The translations under genes and the position numbers were made by a program. A DNA stretch of 6,434 nt from Clostridiaceae bacterium (lineage in GTDB: Bacteria; Bacillota; Clostridia; Saccharofermentanales; UBA5734): NCBI GenBank assembly GCA_012727965.1, contig JAAYFZ010000343.1, forward strand, positions 1-6,434, given 5' to 3'. Below the pieces are notes generated by a model. That model was not told the origin of the DNA, made no database searches, and saw nothing but the letters and a program-made list of their open reading frames with translations. Of this stretch, positions 1 through 6,208 are shown in pieces. Within the stretch, counting starts at the first letter, position 1, and each line of letters opens with the position of its first letter.

Positions 1-2
1 CG

Positions 3-935
3 GCCAGGCTGGGTCTTTTCGATCCTGCTCTGCAGTTTCTCGCTCAAGAGGAGATAACTGGCTATATTTCAAGAAGCGAAACCTCTGCAGATAATGCTGA
101 CGAGGAAGCCGCTAAACAGTCAGAAAATATCAGCACAGAAGATAGCAAGAGCTTCAGCATCTGGTTAAACGATCTTCAGACAGCCGTGCGTAAAATCATA
201 ACTGCTTTGAAGACTGACCGTGAGCTCTCGCCGATATATGCGCTTCTAAATGAAGACAGCGGTCTGAAACCAGATCAGCTGATTCTGGTAAAAGACGCTC
301 TGAACGCAGCCGCAGGCGGCCGCAAGCTTAGCAGTATGCCGCTGATACAAGCTGACTGTGCCGCCTATGGCACTCTCTGGAAACCAGCAAGCGGCAGGCT
401 CGGCGAGGCTACGATCGTCTTGATAGCAGATCTTGAAACAACCTATATCTGCCAGGCAGGTGACGGTCTCAGACATGCCGGTGGGCTTCAGGCGCTGGAA
501 GCAGGCGAACTGATCGTACCTCTTCTCCAAGGTGATAAGCCTCTAACACTGGCAAAAGCCGGGCAGTCAGATGGTCTTCTGAAACAGTTCAGTCGAATCA
601 AGCAGAGCCAAAACCTGAACTGGCATGACCTGACGGAAGCAGCCGCTGCCGGCAAGAAAAAAGCCGCTCAGACGATGAGCATCGCAGCAGCAGCCTTCGC
701 CTCGGCGATCATAAACTCAGCAATTCTGGTACAGGCAGATTACTGGATCCTGACCGGAACCATGACCGAGGAGCTGCCGGGACTGATTATTGAAACAGAG
801 AAACAAATGTCTTCTCTTCTAAAAAAGAGCGATATTTTGTTGCAGAGGCTGGATATCACTGAGAGTTCAGATCAACTTATATGGCAGGGCGCAGCCGCAA
901 GGCTGCTCGAAGAGCAGCTCGGAATTCTGGATTAA
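3..935 (+). CDS. Divergent ROK-family (NagC/XylR-like) protein, 5'-truncated by the window edge
   Basis: The frame is open from the left edge to the TAA at 933-935, giving 310 visible residues, so the true start lies outside. The pattern follows the ROK actin-like fold. A strand reading RLGLFDPALQFLAQEEI (near residue 2) resembles the first beta hairpin. LILVKDALN is followed by PLIQADCAAYG (about 113-123), in the place of the usual ENDANAAALGE with its catalytic Asp. ATIVLIADLETTYI and a Gly-rich GDGLRHAGG follow. The C-terminal helix-strand unit AIINSAILVQADYWILTG (about 236-252) sits where ROK proteins carry an asparagine and a 'dPe-iivlGG' strand, and a final GAAARLLEEQ matches the closing GAA. 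The GxGxG glycines, the ExGH sugar-binding motif and the CxCGxxGCxE zinc motif are absent, so sugar kinase activity is unlikely. A sugar- or metabolite-sensing regulator with a winged helix upstream is the best guess. An acidic Ser-rich insert lies at about 29-53. The family call is from pattern only; moderate confidence. Confidence 0.55.
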   Translation, partial: ARLGLFDPALQFLAQEEITGYISRSETSADNADEEAAKQSENISTEDSKSFSIWLNDLQTAVRKIITALKTDRELSPIYALLNEDSGLKPDQLILVKDALNAAAGGRKLSSMPLIQADCAAYGTLWKPASGRLGEATIVLIADLETTYICQAGDGLRHAGGLQALEAGELIVPLLQGDKPLTLAKAGQSDGLLKQFSRIKQSQNLNWHDLTEAAAAGKKKAAQTMSIAAAAFASAIINSAILVQADYWILTGTMTEELPGLIIETEKQMSSLLKKSDILLQRLDITESSDQLIWQGAAARLLEEQLGILD

Positions 936-984
936 TTTAATTATTATGAAAATCTATACATGAGCAAATATTGCACCTTCGTAA

Positions 985-1013
985 AAAAAGACCGGCACGC
1001 AGCCGGTCTTTTT
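985..1013. terminator. Bidirectional intrinsic terminator between convergent genes
   Basis: A perfect 12-bp stem, AAAAAGACCGGC (985-996) with GCCGGTCTTTTT (1002-1013), closes a 5-nt loop (ACGCA). The T run at 1009-1013 serves the plus-strand ROK-like gene ending at 935. The A run at 983-989 reads as seven T on the other strand and serves the minus-strand gene ending at 1041. The convergent arrangement fits a shared terminator. Confidence 0.92.
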
Positions 1014-1040
1014 CAATATACCTGGTTTATCCTGTCAACT

Positions 1041-1517
1041 TTATTTCTTCTTAACAGGAATCCATATTTCGCTGTAATAGTTTATATCTTGAGTTCCCTG
1101 GGGCAAACCTGATGGGTCACCATACATTTCAATGTTATAGCCTGCTGCGATCTCATAGTCCTTGCAGTTCGGCAGCCATTCAGAGAATATCATATTGTTG
1201 ACATTTTGTATTGCATTCGGCATCGGTCCCTTGCAAGGGAAAACTGCCCAGGTATGCTTCGGTATTACTCTGGTAACAAGACCCTCCGGAACATCAGACT
1301 GAGGCTGATAGTTATCTGCTATCAGATACTCAAATTCCTCAGCACCTGCTTTTTCATCCACACAGACACCATACATGCCGCAAATATGCTTGCTTGCATC
1401 AGATTGAAAATGTTCTGTCCAAAAACCCGGGATCTCAGCCTGAGCTGTTTCGTACTTAAACATTCTCGGTGAGCCAATAACAGTAAATGCGTCTTTTTCA
1501 ACAATTTTGTAGTCCAT
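1041..1517 (-). CDS. Stand-alone GyrI-like / AraC-type effector-binding domain protein
   Basis: A 158-aa protein that is a single effector-binding domain, as found at the C-terminus of BmrR and Rob and in stand-alone GyrI/SbmC-like and integron Cass2-like proteins; these bind hydrophobic or cationic small molecules. Visible hallmarks are DAFTVIGSPR in the first strand, GFWTEHF (31-37), IPKHTWAVFPCKGPMPNAIQ (85-104), the helix IFSEWLP (110-116), GYNIEMYGD (126-134) and the closing YYSEIWIPVKKK with the conserved acidic residue before IWIPV. There is no DNA-binding segment, so it is not a complete AraC or MerR regulator. The start at 1517 is chosen because AAAGGTGG (1525-1532) lies 7 nt upstream. 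An in-frame ATG at 1553 would add 12 residues but has no ribosome site and falls inside a dyad. It lies 79 bp downstream of the GNAT-MBL fusion on the same strand. Family call good; ligand unknown. Confidence 0.85.
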   Translation of the reverse strand: MDYKIVEKDAFTVIGSPRMFKYETAQAEIPGFWTEHFQSDASKHICGMYGVCVDEKAGAEEFEYLIADNYQPQSDVPEGLVTRVIPKHTWAVFPCKGPMPNAIQNVNNMIFSEWLPNCKDYEIAAGYNIEMYGDPSGLPQGTQDINYYSEIWIPVKKK

Positions 1518-1524
1518 AACATTA

Positions 1525-1532
1525 CCACCTTT
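1525..1532 (-). promoter_or_regulatory. Ribosome binding site deciding the GyrI-like start
   Basis: AAAGGTGG on the minus strand is placed 7 nt before the ATG at 1515-1517. It argues for the 158-aa product over the 170-aa reading that begins at 1553. Confidence 0.75.
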
Positions 1533-1544
1533 CAATTTGGCTAT

Positions 1545-1575
1545 ACCCGACATTTACTGTTCTAGTATGTCCGGT
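1545..1575. promoter_or_regulatory. Interrupted dyad upstream of the GyrI-like gene, possible operator
   Basis: Nine-base arms ACCCGACAT (1545-1553) and ATGTCCGGT (1567-1575) pair at eight of nine positions across a 13-nt spacer. The element lies between the fusion gene's stop and the ribosome site of the GyrI-like gene, where a separate promoter for that gene would sit. No T run follows on either strand, so a terminator is unlikely. A regulator-binding site is inferred, not shown. Confidence 0.35.
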
Positions 1576-1596
1576 TTATCACCTGGACTGTGCGTA

Positions 1597-2838
1597 TCAG
1601 TGGTGGGGATTTCTACAAACCTGCAAATTGATAATGTTACCTGGAGCTTTCAGGACCTGCACTTGTGTTTCCGTCGACAGTTCAGGTTTGGTTAGCAGCC
1701 AGTCAGCGAAACTATCATAGAGATACTCGAAGCCATGACCATGCATCGGGATAACAATGCCTGGTTTCATCTTACTTATCATGTCCTCAAGCCCATCAAG
1801 AATCGGCTGCTCCTGATAACCATCACTGGTACTGACTGGAAGAAAAGCCAGATCAGGCTTACCTGTGGATCCAGTACATTCTGCCAGCCAATCTGTCTCT
1901 ATCTGCTGGACAAGTTTATATTGATCCAGATCATCCCAACGGGCCAGGTCTCCGGCATGCACTATTGTCAGTTCTGGCAGGTGAATCAAAAAGGCCGTCC
2001 CCTGATCACTTGAACCGCTGCAGTAGATAGTCATATCGTCGAGTTTAATTTGCTGCCGCGGATAGACAGCCAATTCTCTGGCACCTGCAGCCTTGATCTC
2101 TGAAGTGTCTATCTGCTCGTTTTGCATCTGGTCAGCCCGCAAACCACTCTCGGAATCATGGCCATGCAGAAAAAACTCTGTCTCCGGAAACATACTGAGC
2201 GTAGCCTCGGCATAATGGTCTCCATGCTGATGCGAACTGAATATATATAGTGGTCTGCCATTAAGCGCAGGCAGATTGCGGCTAAGCTCAGGCCAGCTGT
2301 CCCGATCAGGCAGAACGCCATAATCAAAAAGCAGCACCCTCAAAGGCGTAGCAACCGCAAAACAGCTATGCCCAAGATATTTGACAGCGGCATAACGGTA
2401 TCTGACCATCGCGACATGCTTGATACCATCCTCCATATAAACATCAGAGATCGTTCTGAAGCCGCAGGAGCTATAGAAATTCTCCAGATAGAGCTGTCCT
2501 GATATATGAATTCCGGCATCCGGCCAGCGTTCTTCTATACGCTCTGAGGCTAGTCTCATCATCTCTCTGGCCAGGCCGTTGCCTCTGCGCATCCTGGATA
2601 CGACAACGCGGCCTATCGCGGCTTCTCGAAACAACAGTCCCGGCGGCATTAGTCGACAACAAGCTGTGACAGCACCATCATCTTCGGTGAAGAAAAGGTG
2701 TTCAGACGCTTGGTCTCTATCATCCGTATCAAGATAAACGCAGTTCTGCTCGAGAACGAATATCTCATTTCTTAACTTCAATATATTGTAGAGCTCGTGA
2801 ACATCAAGTTCATCGAAGCGTTTATGTTTCCATGCCAT
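1597..2838 (-). CDS. ElaA-type GNAT acetyltransferase fused to a metallo-beta-lactamase-fold hydrolase
   Basis: A 413-aa two-domain protein. Residues 1-147 follow E. coli ElaA closely: WKHKRFDELDVHELYNILKL, RNEIFVLEQNCVYLDTDDRD (23-42), IGRVVVSRMRRGNGLA (75-90) with the acetyl-CoA motif R85-x-x-G88-x-A90, then LENFYSSCGF (118-127) and YMEDGIKHVAM (134-144). This half should transfer acetyl from acetyl-CoA to an unknown amine. Residues about 150-405 are a metallo-beta-lactamase fold beginning YLGHSCFAV and VLLFDYG. The metal ligand set is intact: H203-x-H205-x-D207-H208 (HQHGDH), HAGD with H295 and D298, and PMHGH with H366/H368. The relatives are UlaG-like and clostridial uncharacterised hydrolases, not antibiotic beta-lactamases. 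The start has AGGGGGT 7 nt upstream. No frameshift or internal ribosome site is needed to join the halves. Neither domain shows a signal peptide, so the protein is cytosolic. Domain calls firm; substrate unknown. Confidence 0.9.
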   Translation of the reverse strand: MAWKHKRFDELDVHELYNILKLRNEIFVLEQNCVYLDTDDRDQASEHLFFTEDDGAVTACCRLMPPGLLFREAAIGRVVVSRMRRGNGLAREMMRLASERIEERWPDAGIHISGQLYLENFYSSCGFRTISDVYMEDGIKHVAMVRYRYAAVKYLGHSCFAVATPLRVLLFDYGVLPDRDSWPELSRNLPALNGRPLYIFSSHQHGDHYAEATLSMFPETEFFLHGHDSESGLRADQMQNEQIDTSEIKAAGARELAVYPRQQIKLDDMTIYCSGSSDQGTAFLIHLPELTIVHAGDLARWDDLDQYKLVQQIETDWLAECTGSTGKPDLAFLPVSTSDGYQEQPILDGLEDMISKMKPGIVIPMHGHGFEYLYDSFADWLLTKPELSTETQVQVLKAPGNIINLQVCRNPHH

Positions 2839-2845
2839 GTTTTGT

Positions 2846-2852
2846 ACCCCCT
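2846..2852 (-). promoter_or_regulatory. Ribosome binding site of the GNAT-MBL fusion gene
   Basis: AGGGGGT on the minus strand ends 7 nt before the ATG at 2836-2838 and supports this start. Confidence 0.65.
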
Positions 2853-2907
2853 GAAAATGATCTTTTATGCCAGCACAAACTCGGTCTGGCTCGTCTTTTA
2901 CCAGTTT

Positions 2908-2937
2908 ATCACAGACGGAAATAATCTATGTCATCAA
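2908..2937 (-). promoter_or_regulatory. Possible promoter for the GNAT-MBL fusion gene
   Basis: A minus-strand TTGATG (2932-2937) and TGTGAT (2908-2913) are 18 nt apart, each matching the sigma-70-type consensus at four of six bases. The leader would be about 60 nt. This is the best pair I found in the divergent region but it is weak. Confidence 0.3.
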
Positions 2938-2964
2938 GTTTGCGACACTTCATTGTGCTAAAGC

Positions 2965-2993
2965 TGTACTTAGGCAGAGGAATGAAGTAAAAT
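2965..2993 (+). promoter_or_regulatory. Possible promoter for the amino acid ABC operon
   Basis: TAAAAT (2988-2993) matches the -10 consensus at five of six and is preceded at 17 nt by a poor -35, TGTACT (2965-2970). The rest of the 188-bp divergent region shows no riboswitch-like fold, T-box features or leader terminator that I can recognise. Confidence 0.3.
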
Positions 2994-3012
2994 GTTCAAG
3001 AATCATTTTTCT

Positions 3013-3018
3013 GGAGGT
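3013..3018 (+). promoter_or_regulatory. Ribosome binding site of the solute-binding protein gene
   Basis: GGAGGT lies 8 nt before the ATG at 3027. It is the strongest ribosome site in the operon, in keeping with the excess of receptor over membrane parts usual in these systems. Confidence 0.75.
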
Positions 3019-3026
3019 AGAACTAT

Positions 3027-3839
3027 ATGAAAAGAACACTGATACTGATGTTGGTGGCTGTAATGCTGTTTAGCGGCATCCTGACCGCCTGTGGCAAAGG
3101 CGACAATGATAAGGACACTTCTCTCGAGGATATCAAGGAGAAGGGCCATATGGTCCTCGGTATGGATGATAATTTCCCGCCGATGGGTTTCCGCGATGAC
3201 AATAATGAGCTGGTCGGTTTCGATGTTGATCTGGCCAAGGAAGTAACTAAGAGAATGGGCGTTGAGCTCAAGCTTCAGGCTATCGACTGGTCACAGAAGA
3301 CAAATGAACTTAATGCCGGACAGGTCGACTGTCTCTGGAACGGTTATACGATTACCGATACCAGAAAGGTCGAAACCAATATCACAGATCCTTATATGGC
3401 CAATCATCAGGTCCTGGTCGTAATGAAGGATTCAGATTATCAGACGATGGCTGATCTTGCTGGCGCCAAGCTGGTATTGCAGGCCGAGTCGAGTGCTGTT
3501 GATGCTCTCGATGCAAATGCTGAGTTTAAATCATCACTGGCCGAGGTCATCGAACTGAAGGACAATGTAACTGCCTTCCTCGATCTTAAGAGCGGTTCTT
3601 CAGATGTATTGCTGATTGACGAAATCGTTGCCAGCTACTATATCGACAAGCAGGATGACAGCTTCCGCATTCTTGAGGAATACCTGGCTGAAGAGGATTA
3701 TGGCATCGGTTTCCGTGTGAAAGACCAGTCACTGCGTGATGAAGTTCAGAAACATATGGAAGAAATGGCTGCTGACGGCACACTGGCTAAAATTTCCGAG
3801 GAATGGTTCGGAAAAGATATCACCACCGTCGGTAAATAA
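3027..3839 (+). CDS. Polar amino acid ABC transporter substrate-binding lipoprotein
   Basis: A 270-aa family 3 solute-binding protein, the extracellular receptor that captures an amino acid and hands it to the permease encoded next. The N-terminus is a lipoprotein signal: MKR, a hydrophobic run (residues 5-18) and the lipobox L19-T-A-C22, so Cys22 should be lipidated and anchor it to the outer face of the membrane. The mature part has the expected bilobed motifs: LVLGMDD-type opening strand (about 43-48), FPPMGFRDDNNELVGFDVDL (50-69), LNAGQVDCLWNGYTITDTRK (95-114) with Arg113 at the position that usually holds the ligand carboxylate, DPYMANHQVLVV (121-132), and DVLLIDEIVASYYI (193-206) with the Asp that usually grips the amino group. 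The end, GTLAKISEEWFGKD, is typical. GGAGGT (3013-3018) lies 8 nt before the ATG. It is the first gene of the operon, 16 bp ahead of the permease. The specific amino acid cannot be assigned from sequence alone. Confidence 0.93.
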   Translation: MKRTLILMLVAVMLFSGILTACGKGDNDKDTSLEDIKEKGHMVLGMDDNFPPMGFRDDNNELVGFDVDLAKEVTKRMGVELKLQAIDWSQKTNELNAGQVDCLWNGYTITDTRKVETNITDPYMANHQVLVVMKDSDYQTMADLAGAKLVLQAESSAVDALDANAEFKSSLAEVIELKDNVTAFLDLKSGSSDVLLIDEIVASYYIDKQDDSFRILEEYLAEEDYGIGFRVKDQSLRDEVQKHMEEMAADGTLAKISEEWFGKDITTVGK

Positions 3840-3855
3840 GTGACGGACTGATTAT

Positions 3856-4500
3856 ATGAATTATTCTGTTGTCATACCATATCTCCTGGAGGGAACTGTT
3901 ACAGCGCTCAAGCTTTTTGCTTTGACCTTGCTGCTGGCAGTCCCTCTGGGACTTCTAGTGGCAAGACTGCGTGCGATCAAAAATCCACTGGTCAATCTGC
4001 CTGTAAAATTCTATCTGCTGCTGATGCGTGGCACCCCGCTATTGCTGCAGCTGATTTTCTTCATGTATTTTCCGCCCTTTGTCCTGGGTATAAGCATCGA
4101 CCGCTTCATCGCGGCCCTGATCGCTTTCAGCCTTAATTATGGCGCTTATTTCGCGGAGATATTCCGCGGCGGTATCGACTCAATACCTCAGGGACAGTCA
4201 GAGGCGGCAAAAGTCCTGGGCTTCTCTTCCTGGCAAACATTTAGCAAAATTACGCTGCCCCAGGTTATCAAACGCGTCATCCCGGCCAGCGCCAATGAAT
4301 GTATGACTCTGGTAAAAGACACAGCCCTGGCGCAGACGATCGGTGTTTTCGAGCTGTTCAGAGCAGCCCAGAATACAACATCACGTGAGGTTTCGATTAT
4401 CCCGATCTTCATCGCAGGTGCCTTCTATCTTGTCATGAACAGTGTGGTCGCGGCCATCTTCAACCGTGCTGAGAAAAAGCTCAGCTATTACAAAGGATAA
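3856..4500 (+). CDS. Amino acid ABC transporter permease (HisM/ArtM/GlnP type)
   Basis: A 214-aa inner-membrane permease of the polar amino acid uptake family, which forms the channel as a dimer. It begins with the typical YLLEGTVTALKLFALTLLLAV. Hydrophobic segments lie near residues 13-36, 54-78, 83-103 and 182-204. The cytoplasmic EAA loop that docks on the ATPase is intact: E116-A-A-x-x-x-G122, then I132-x-LP135 (EAAKVLGF through ITLPQ). RGTPLLLQL (58-66), NYGAYFAEIFRGGI (94-107) and LVKDTALAQTIGVFEL (152-167) are family signatures. The length is usual. Only one permease gene is present, so a homodimer is expected. The ribosome site is weak (GACGGA at 3842-3847), and the gene starts 16 bp after the receptor's stop, so translation may depend partly on coupling to the upstream gene. 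Confidence 0.95.
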   Translation: MNYSVVIPYLLEGTVTALKLFALTLLLAVPLGLLVARLRAIKNPLVNLPVKFYLLLMRGTPLLLQLIFFMYFPPFVLGISIDRFIAALIAFSLNYGAYFAEIFRGGIDSIPQGQSEAAKVLGFSSWQTFSKITLPQVIKRVIPASANECMTLVKDTALAQTIGVFELFRAAQNTTSREVSIIPIFIAGAFYLVMNSVVAAIFNRAEKKLSYYKG

Positions 4501-4506
4501 TCCGCT

Positions 4507-5295
4507 ATGCAATCTGAAATGAATCCAAATACTGACAAGCCCGTTCTCGAAGTCAAATCGCTGCGCAAGGCATTTGGCAGTCTTGAAGTACTTAATGATA
4601 TTAGTTTCTCGGTCAAGCATGGCGAGGTCGTCGCCATAATCGGCCCATCAGGCTCCGGTAAATCAACACTACTCAGACTGATCAATCAGCTTGAACAGGT
4701 TGACGGCGGTGAGATCAGTGTCTGCGGACAACAACTCTGCAGCAATAATGAAGCAGGAAATGCAGTCTATTCCGATCAGGAAACGATGCGGCAGATCAGG
4801 CTTAATATCGGACTTGTTTTTCAAAATTTCAATCTGTTCCCACATTTCAGCATCTTGCGCAATCTAACCGAAGCACCTTCAGTCGTTCTTGGCAAGAGAA
4901 AATCCGATGCAGAGAAGAAAGCTCGCCAGCTGCTTGATAAACTGGGTCTTGCTGACAAAGCAGCAGCCTATCCCTGGCAACTGTCCGGCGGTCAACAACA
5001 GCGGGCAGCAATTGCCAGAGCGCTGGCACTTGACCCCGAGATCATTTTTTTCGATGAGCCAACTTCGGCACTTGATCCCGAGCTTACCGGTGAGGTTCTT
5101 AAGGTAATCCGTTCGCTAGCTGAAGAGAATATGACTATGGTCGTCGTCACGCATGAAATGGCTTTTGCCAGAGATTTGGCAGATAGGATTATTTTCATGG
5201 ATCAGGGCCTGATTATCGAGCAAGGCACACCTGATGAGGTTTTCAATTCAAGTAATGAAAGAACTAAGCTGTTCTTACGTAGATATCACGAGTAA
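4507..5295 (+). CDS. Amino acid ABC transporter ATP-binding protein (GlnQ/HisP type)
   Basis: A 262-aa cytoplasmic ATPase that powers the importer. All motifs are intact: Walker A GPSGSGKST (46-54), Q-loop VFQNFNLFPH with Gln106, signature LSGGQQQR (159-166), Walker B EIIFFDE (178-184) with catalytic Glu184, D-loop SALD (187-190) and the switch His216 in VTHEM. The QNFNLFPH sequence and the ending VFNSSNERTKLFLRRYHE are typical of polar amino acid importers. A 12- to 14-residue hydrophilic stretch near 80-93 (SNNEAGNAVYSDQE) is slightly longer than in the shortest relatives. The start at 4507 is supported by AAAGGA (4492-4497), which overlaps the permease's last codons; an ATG at 4519 is a poorer alternative. 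It begins 6 bp after the permease stop, so the two are very probably translationally coupled. A strong terminator follows. Confidence 0.96.
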   Translation: MQSEMNPNTDKPVLEVKSLRKAFGSLEVLNDISFSVKHGEVVAIIGPSGSGKSTLLRLINQLEQVDGGEISVCGQQLCSNNEAGNAVYSDQETMRQIRLNIGLVFQNFNLFPHFSILRNLTEAPSVVLGKRKSDAEKKARQLLDKLGLADKAAAYPWQLSGGQQQRAAIARALALDPEIIFFDEPTSALDPELTGEVLKVIRSLAEENMTMVVVTHEMAFARDLADRIIFMDQGLIIEQGTPDEVFNSSNERTKLFLRRYHE

Positions 5296-5313
5296 ATATA
5301 GAAAAAAACTACG

Positions 5314-5353
5314 AAAAAGCGGCTTCAAGGCACCACTCTTGAAGCCGCTTTTT
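5314..5353. terminator. Strong intrinsic terminator ending the ABC operon
   Basis: A perfect 16-bp stem, AAAAAGCGGCTTCAAG (5314-5329) with CTTGAAGCCGCTTTTT (5338-5353), closes an 8-nt loop and ends in five T. It begins 18 bp after the ATPase stop. The A runs at 5302-5308 and 5314-5318 mean it can also stop minus-strand transcripts from the zinc-ribbon gene ending at 5462, so it is probably bidirectional. Confidence 0.93.
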
Positions 5354-5373
5354 ATATATTGGAGGAGAAAAGT

Positions 5374-5415
5374 ATGAAAGAAGGAGGTAAGCAATTCCTG
5401 TATTGCTTGAGCTAA
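5374..5415 (+). CDS. Possible 13-codon mini-ORF with a strong ribosome site
   Basis: ATG at 5374 opens a 13-residue reading frame (MKEGGKQFLYCLS) ending in TAA at 5413-5415. GGAGGAG (5361-5367) lies 6 nt upstream, as good a ribosome site as any in the window. A second near-perfect site, AAGGAGGT (5381-5388), sits inside the frame and is followed at once by a 7-bp hairpin, AAGCAAT (5389-5395) with ATTGCTT (5402-5408). The mini-ORF lies just past the strong terminator, so only readthrough or an unseen promoter would transcribe it. It may be a decayed gene start, a tiny peptide or chance. No family can be assigned to so short a product. Confidence 0.25.
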   Translation: MKEGGKQFLYCLS

Positions 5416-5430
5416 GCATAACAGAAGTCT

Positions 5431-5461
5431 TTTAATTAATTAAATCACAACTGTGAACAAA
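5431..5461. other. AT-rich palindromes at the end of the zinc-ribbon gene
   Basis: A perfect 14-bp palindrome TTTAATTAATTAAA (5431-5444) is followed directly by TCACA-AC-TGTGA (5445-5456). Both lie just downstream of the minus-strand stop. Neither makes a GC-rich hairpin with a T run, so they are not convincing terminators. They are recorded as structure only. Confidence 0.35.
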
Positions 5462-6208
5462 CTAAGACAGTGGTTTAATTGCAGCACCTGATTCAAGTTC
5501 AGTATCATCTGCGGGTTCAGATATCATAAAACCGCCACTTGGCATCAGAAGCCTCATAGTGACACCACCATATACTTTGTCATAGCTTGCAGCACTCTCG
5601 CCTCTAACCTCAGCACGGACATCACAGAAGCTGCGAAATATTGATGCTGCCTCTTTCTGATCGACATCCTCAGGCAGAGCAAGCAGCAAATAATCATTTG
5701 CCACCTTGCGGATACCAATCGCCTGAGCTGCATCTATATCGTATTCAAGAACCTCCGCAAAGCTAGTCACAATTGCCTTACGGTCATTGTCTCTCTTAGT
5801 TACTGTTGGAATTCCTATTCCGGCAATTATCGCTGCTATGATTATGAAAACCAGCGCAACTTGAATCCTCTTCTTAGGCGTTAGTTTAACTTCCGGCAAC
5901 TTGATCGGATCCTTATGAGTATATGCCTCAGCCTGAACCGGCGCGCGTCTGGCGGCCTTCTTCTCTGTTCTGGGAGCAGCAGCTATTTTCGCAGCCGGCG
6001 TATTCCTCAGAACAGGATCAAGACTTGGTCCTTCATATTTAGGCTGCTCCTCATTTGGAAATTCAACACCGGACGGATCAGCCGCAATCTCAATTGCTCT
6101 GCTGTTTTCGAAGACAGCGTCACAAAACAAGCAATGCCCCTTCTCCATCTTGTCATCCAAGGTCAATATAGATCCGCAATTCGGACAGCGTCCTTCTCTA
6201 ATAGCCAT
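5462..6208 (-). CDS. Zinc-ribbon, single-pass membrane protein of unknown function
   Basis: A 248-aa protein I do not recognise as a named family. Residues 6-31 form a zinc ribbon with ligands C8-x-x-C11 and C26-x-x-C29 (CPNC, CLFC). A flexible Ala/Pro- and charge-rich linker runs from about 34 to 110. One membrane segment lies at about 115-135 (IQVALVFIIIAAIIAGIGIP). The basic KKR (112-114) just before it, and basic residues at 83-88, point to the N-terminus and zinc ribbon being inside and the last 110 residues outside. That outer part (about 140-248) alternates predicted strands and helices and has a single Cys. The layout resembles many Firmicute zinc-ribbon membrane proteins that couple a cytoplasmic ribbon to an outer sensor or adaptor domain, but the function is open. 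The start at 6208 has AGGA (6218-6221) 9 nt upstream. It is probably a one-gene unit, convergent with the ABC operon. Confidence 0.8.
   Translation of the reverse strand: MAIREGRCPNCGSILTLDDKMEKGHCLFCDAVFENSRAIEIAADPSGVEFPNEEQPKYEGPSLDPVLRNTPAAKIAAAPRTEKKAARRAPVQAEAYTHKDPIKLPEVKLTPKKRIQVALVFIIIAAIIAGIGIPTVTKRDNDRKAIVTSFAEVLEYDIDAAQAIGIRKVANDYLLLALPEDVDQKEAASIFRSFCDVRAEVRGESAASYDKVYGGVTMRLLMPSGGFMISEPADDTELESGAAIKPLS

Noticed and set aside
246..530. An open frame opposite the ROK-like gene
   Set aside because: It lies wholly within a gene with recognisable fold features, has no family resemblance and is explained as a shadow frame.
186..935. A GTG start at 186 for the first gene
   Set aside because: The frame is open all the way to the left edge with residues that fit the fold, and no Shine-Dalgarno sequence precedes the GTG. 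It is an internal valine codon.
1518..1553. A longer GyrI-like protein starting at the ATG at 1553
   Set aside because: There is no ribosome site before it, the extra residues are not part of the fold, and a good AAAGGTGG lies inside the extension before the ATG at 1517.
1597..2838. A beta-lactamase antibiotic resistance gene
   Set aside because: The metal motif is shared by a very broad hydrolase superfamily. There is no signal peptide, and the surrounding sequence resembles UlaG-like housekeeping hydrolases.
2839..3026. A riboswitch or T-box leader ahead of the amino acid ABC operon
   Set aside because: The divergent region is only 188 bp and shows no T-box-like motif, no leader terminator hairpin and no fold I recognise.
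5445..5456. A CRP-like site, TCACA-AC-TGTGA
   Set aside because: The half-sites are in the wrong orientation and only 2 nt apart, and the element lies downstream of a gene rather than at a promoter.
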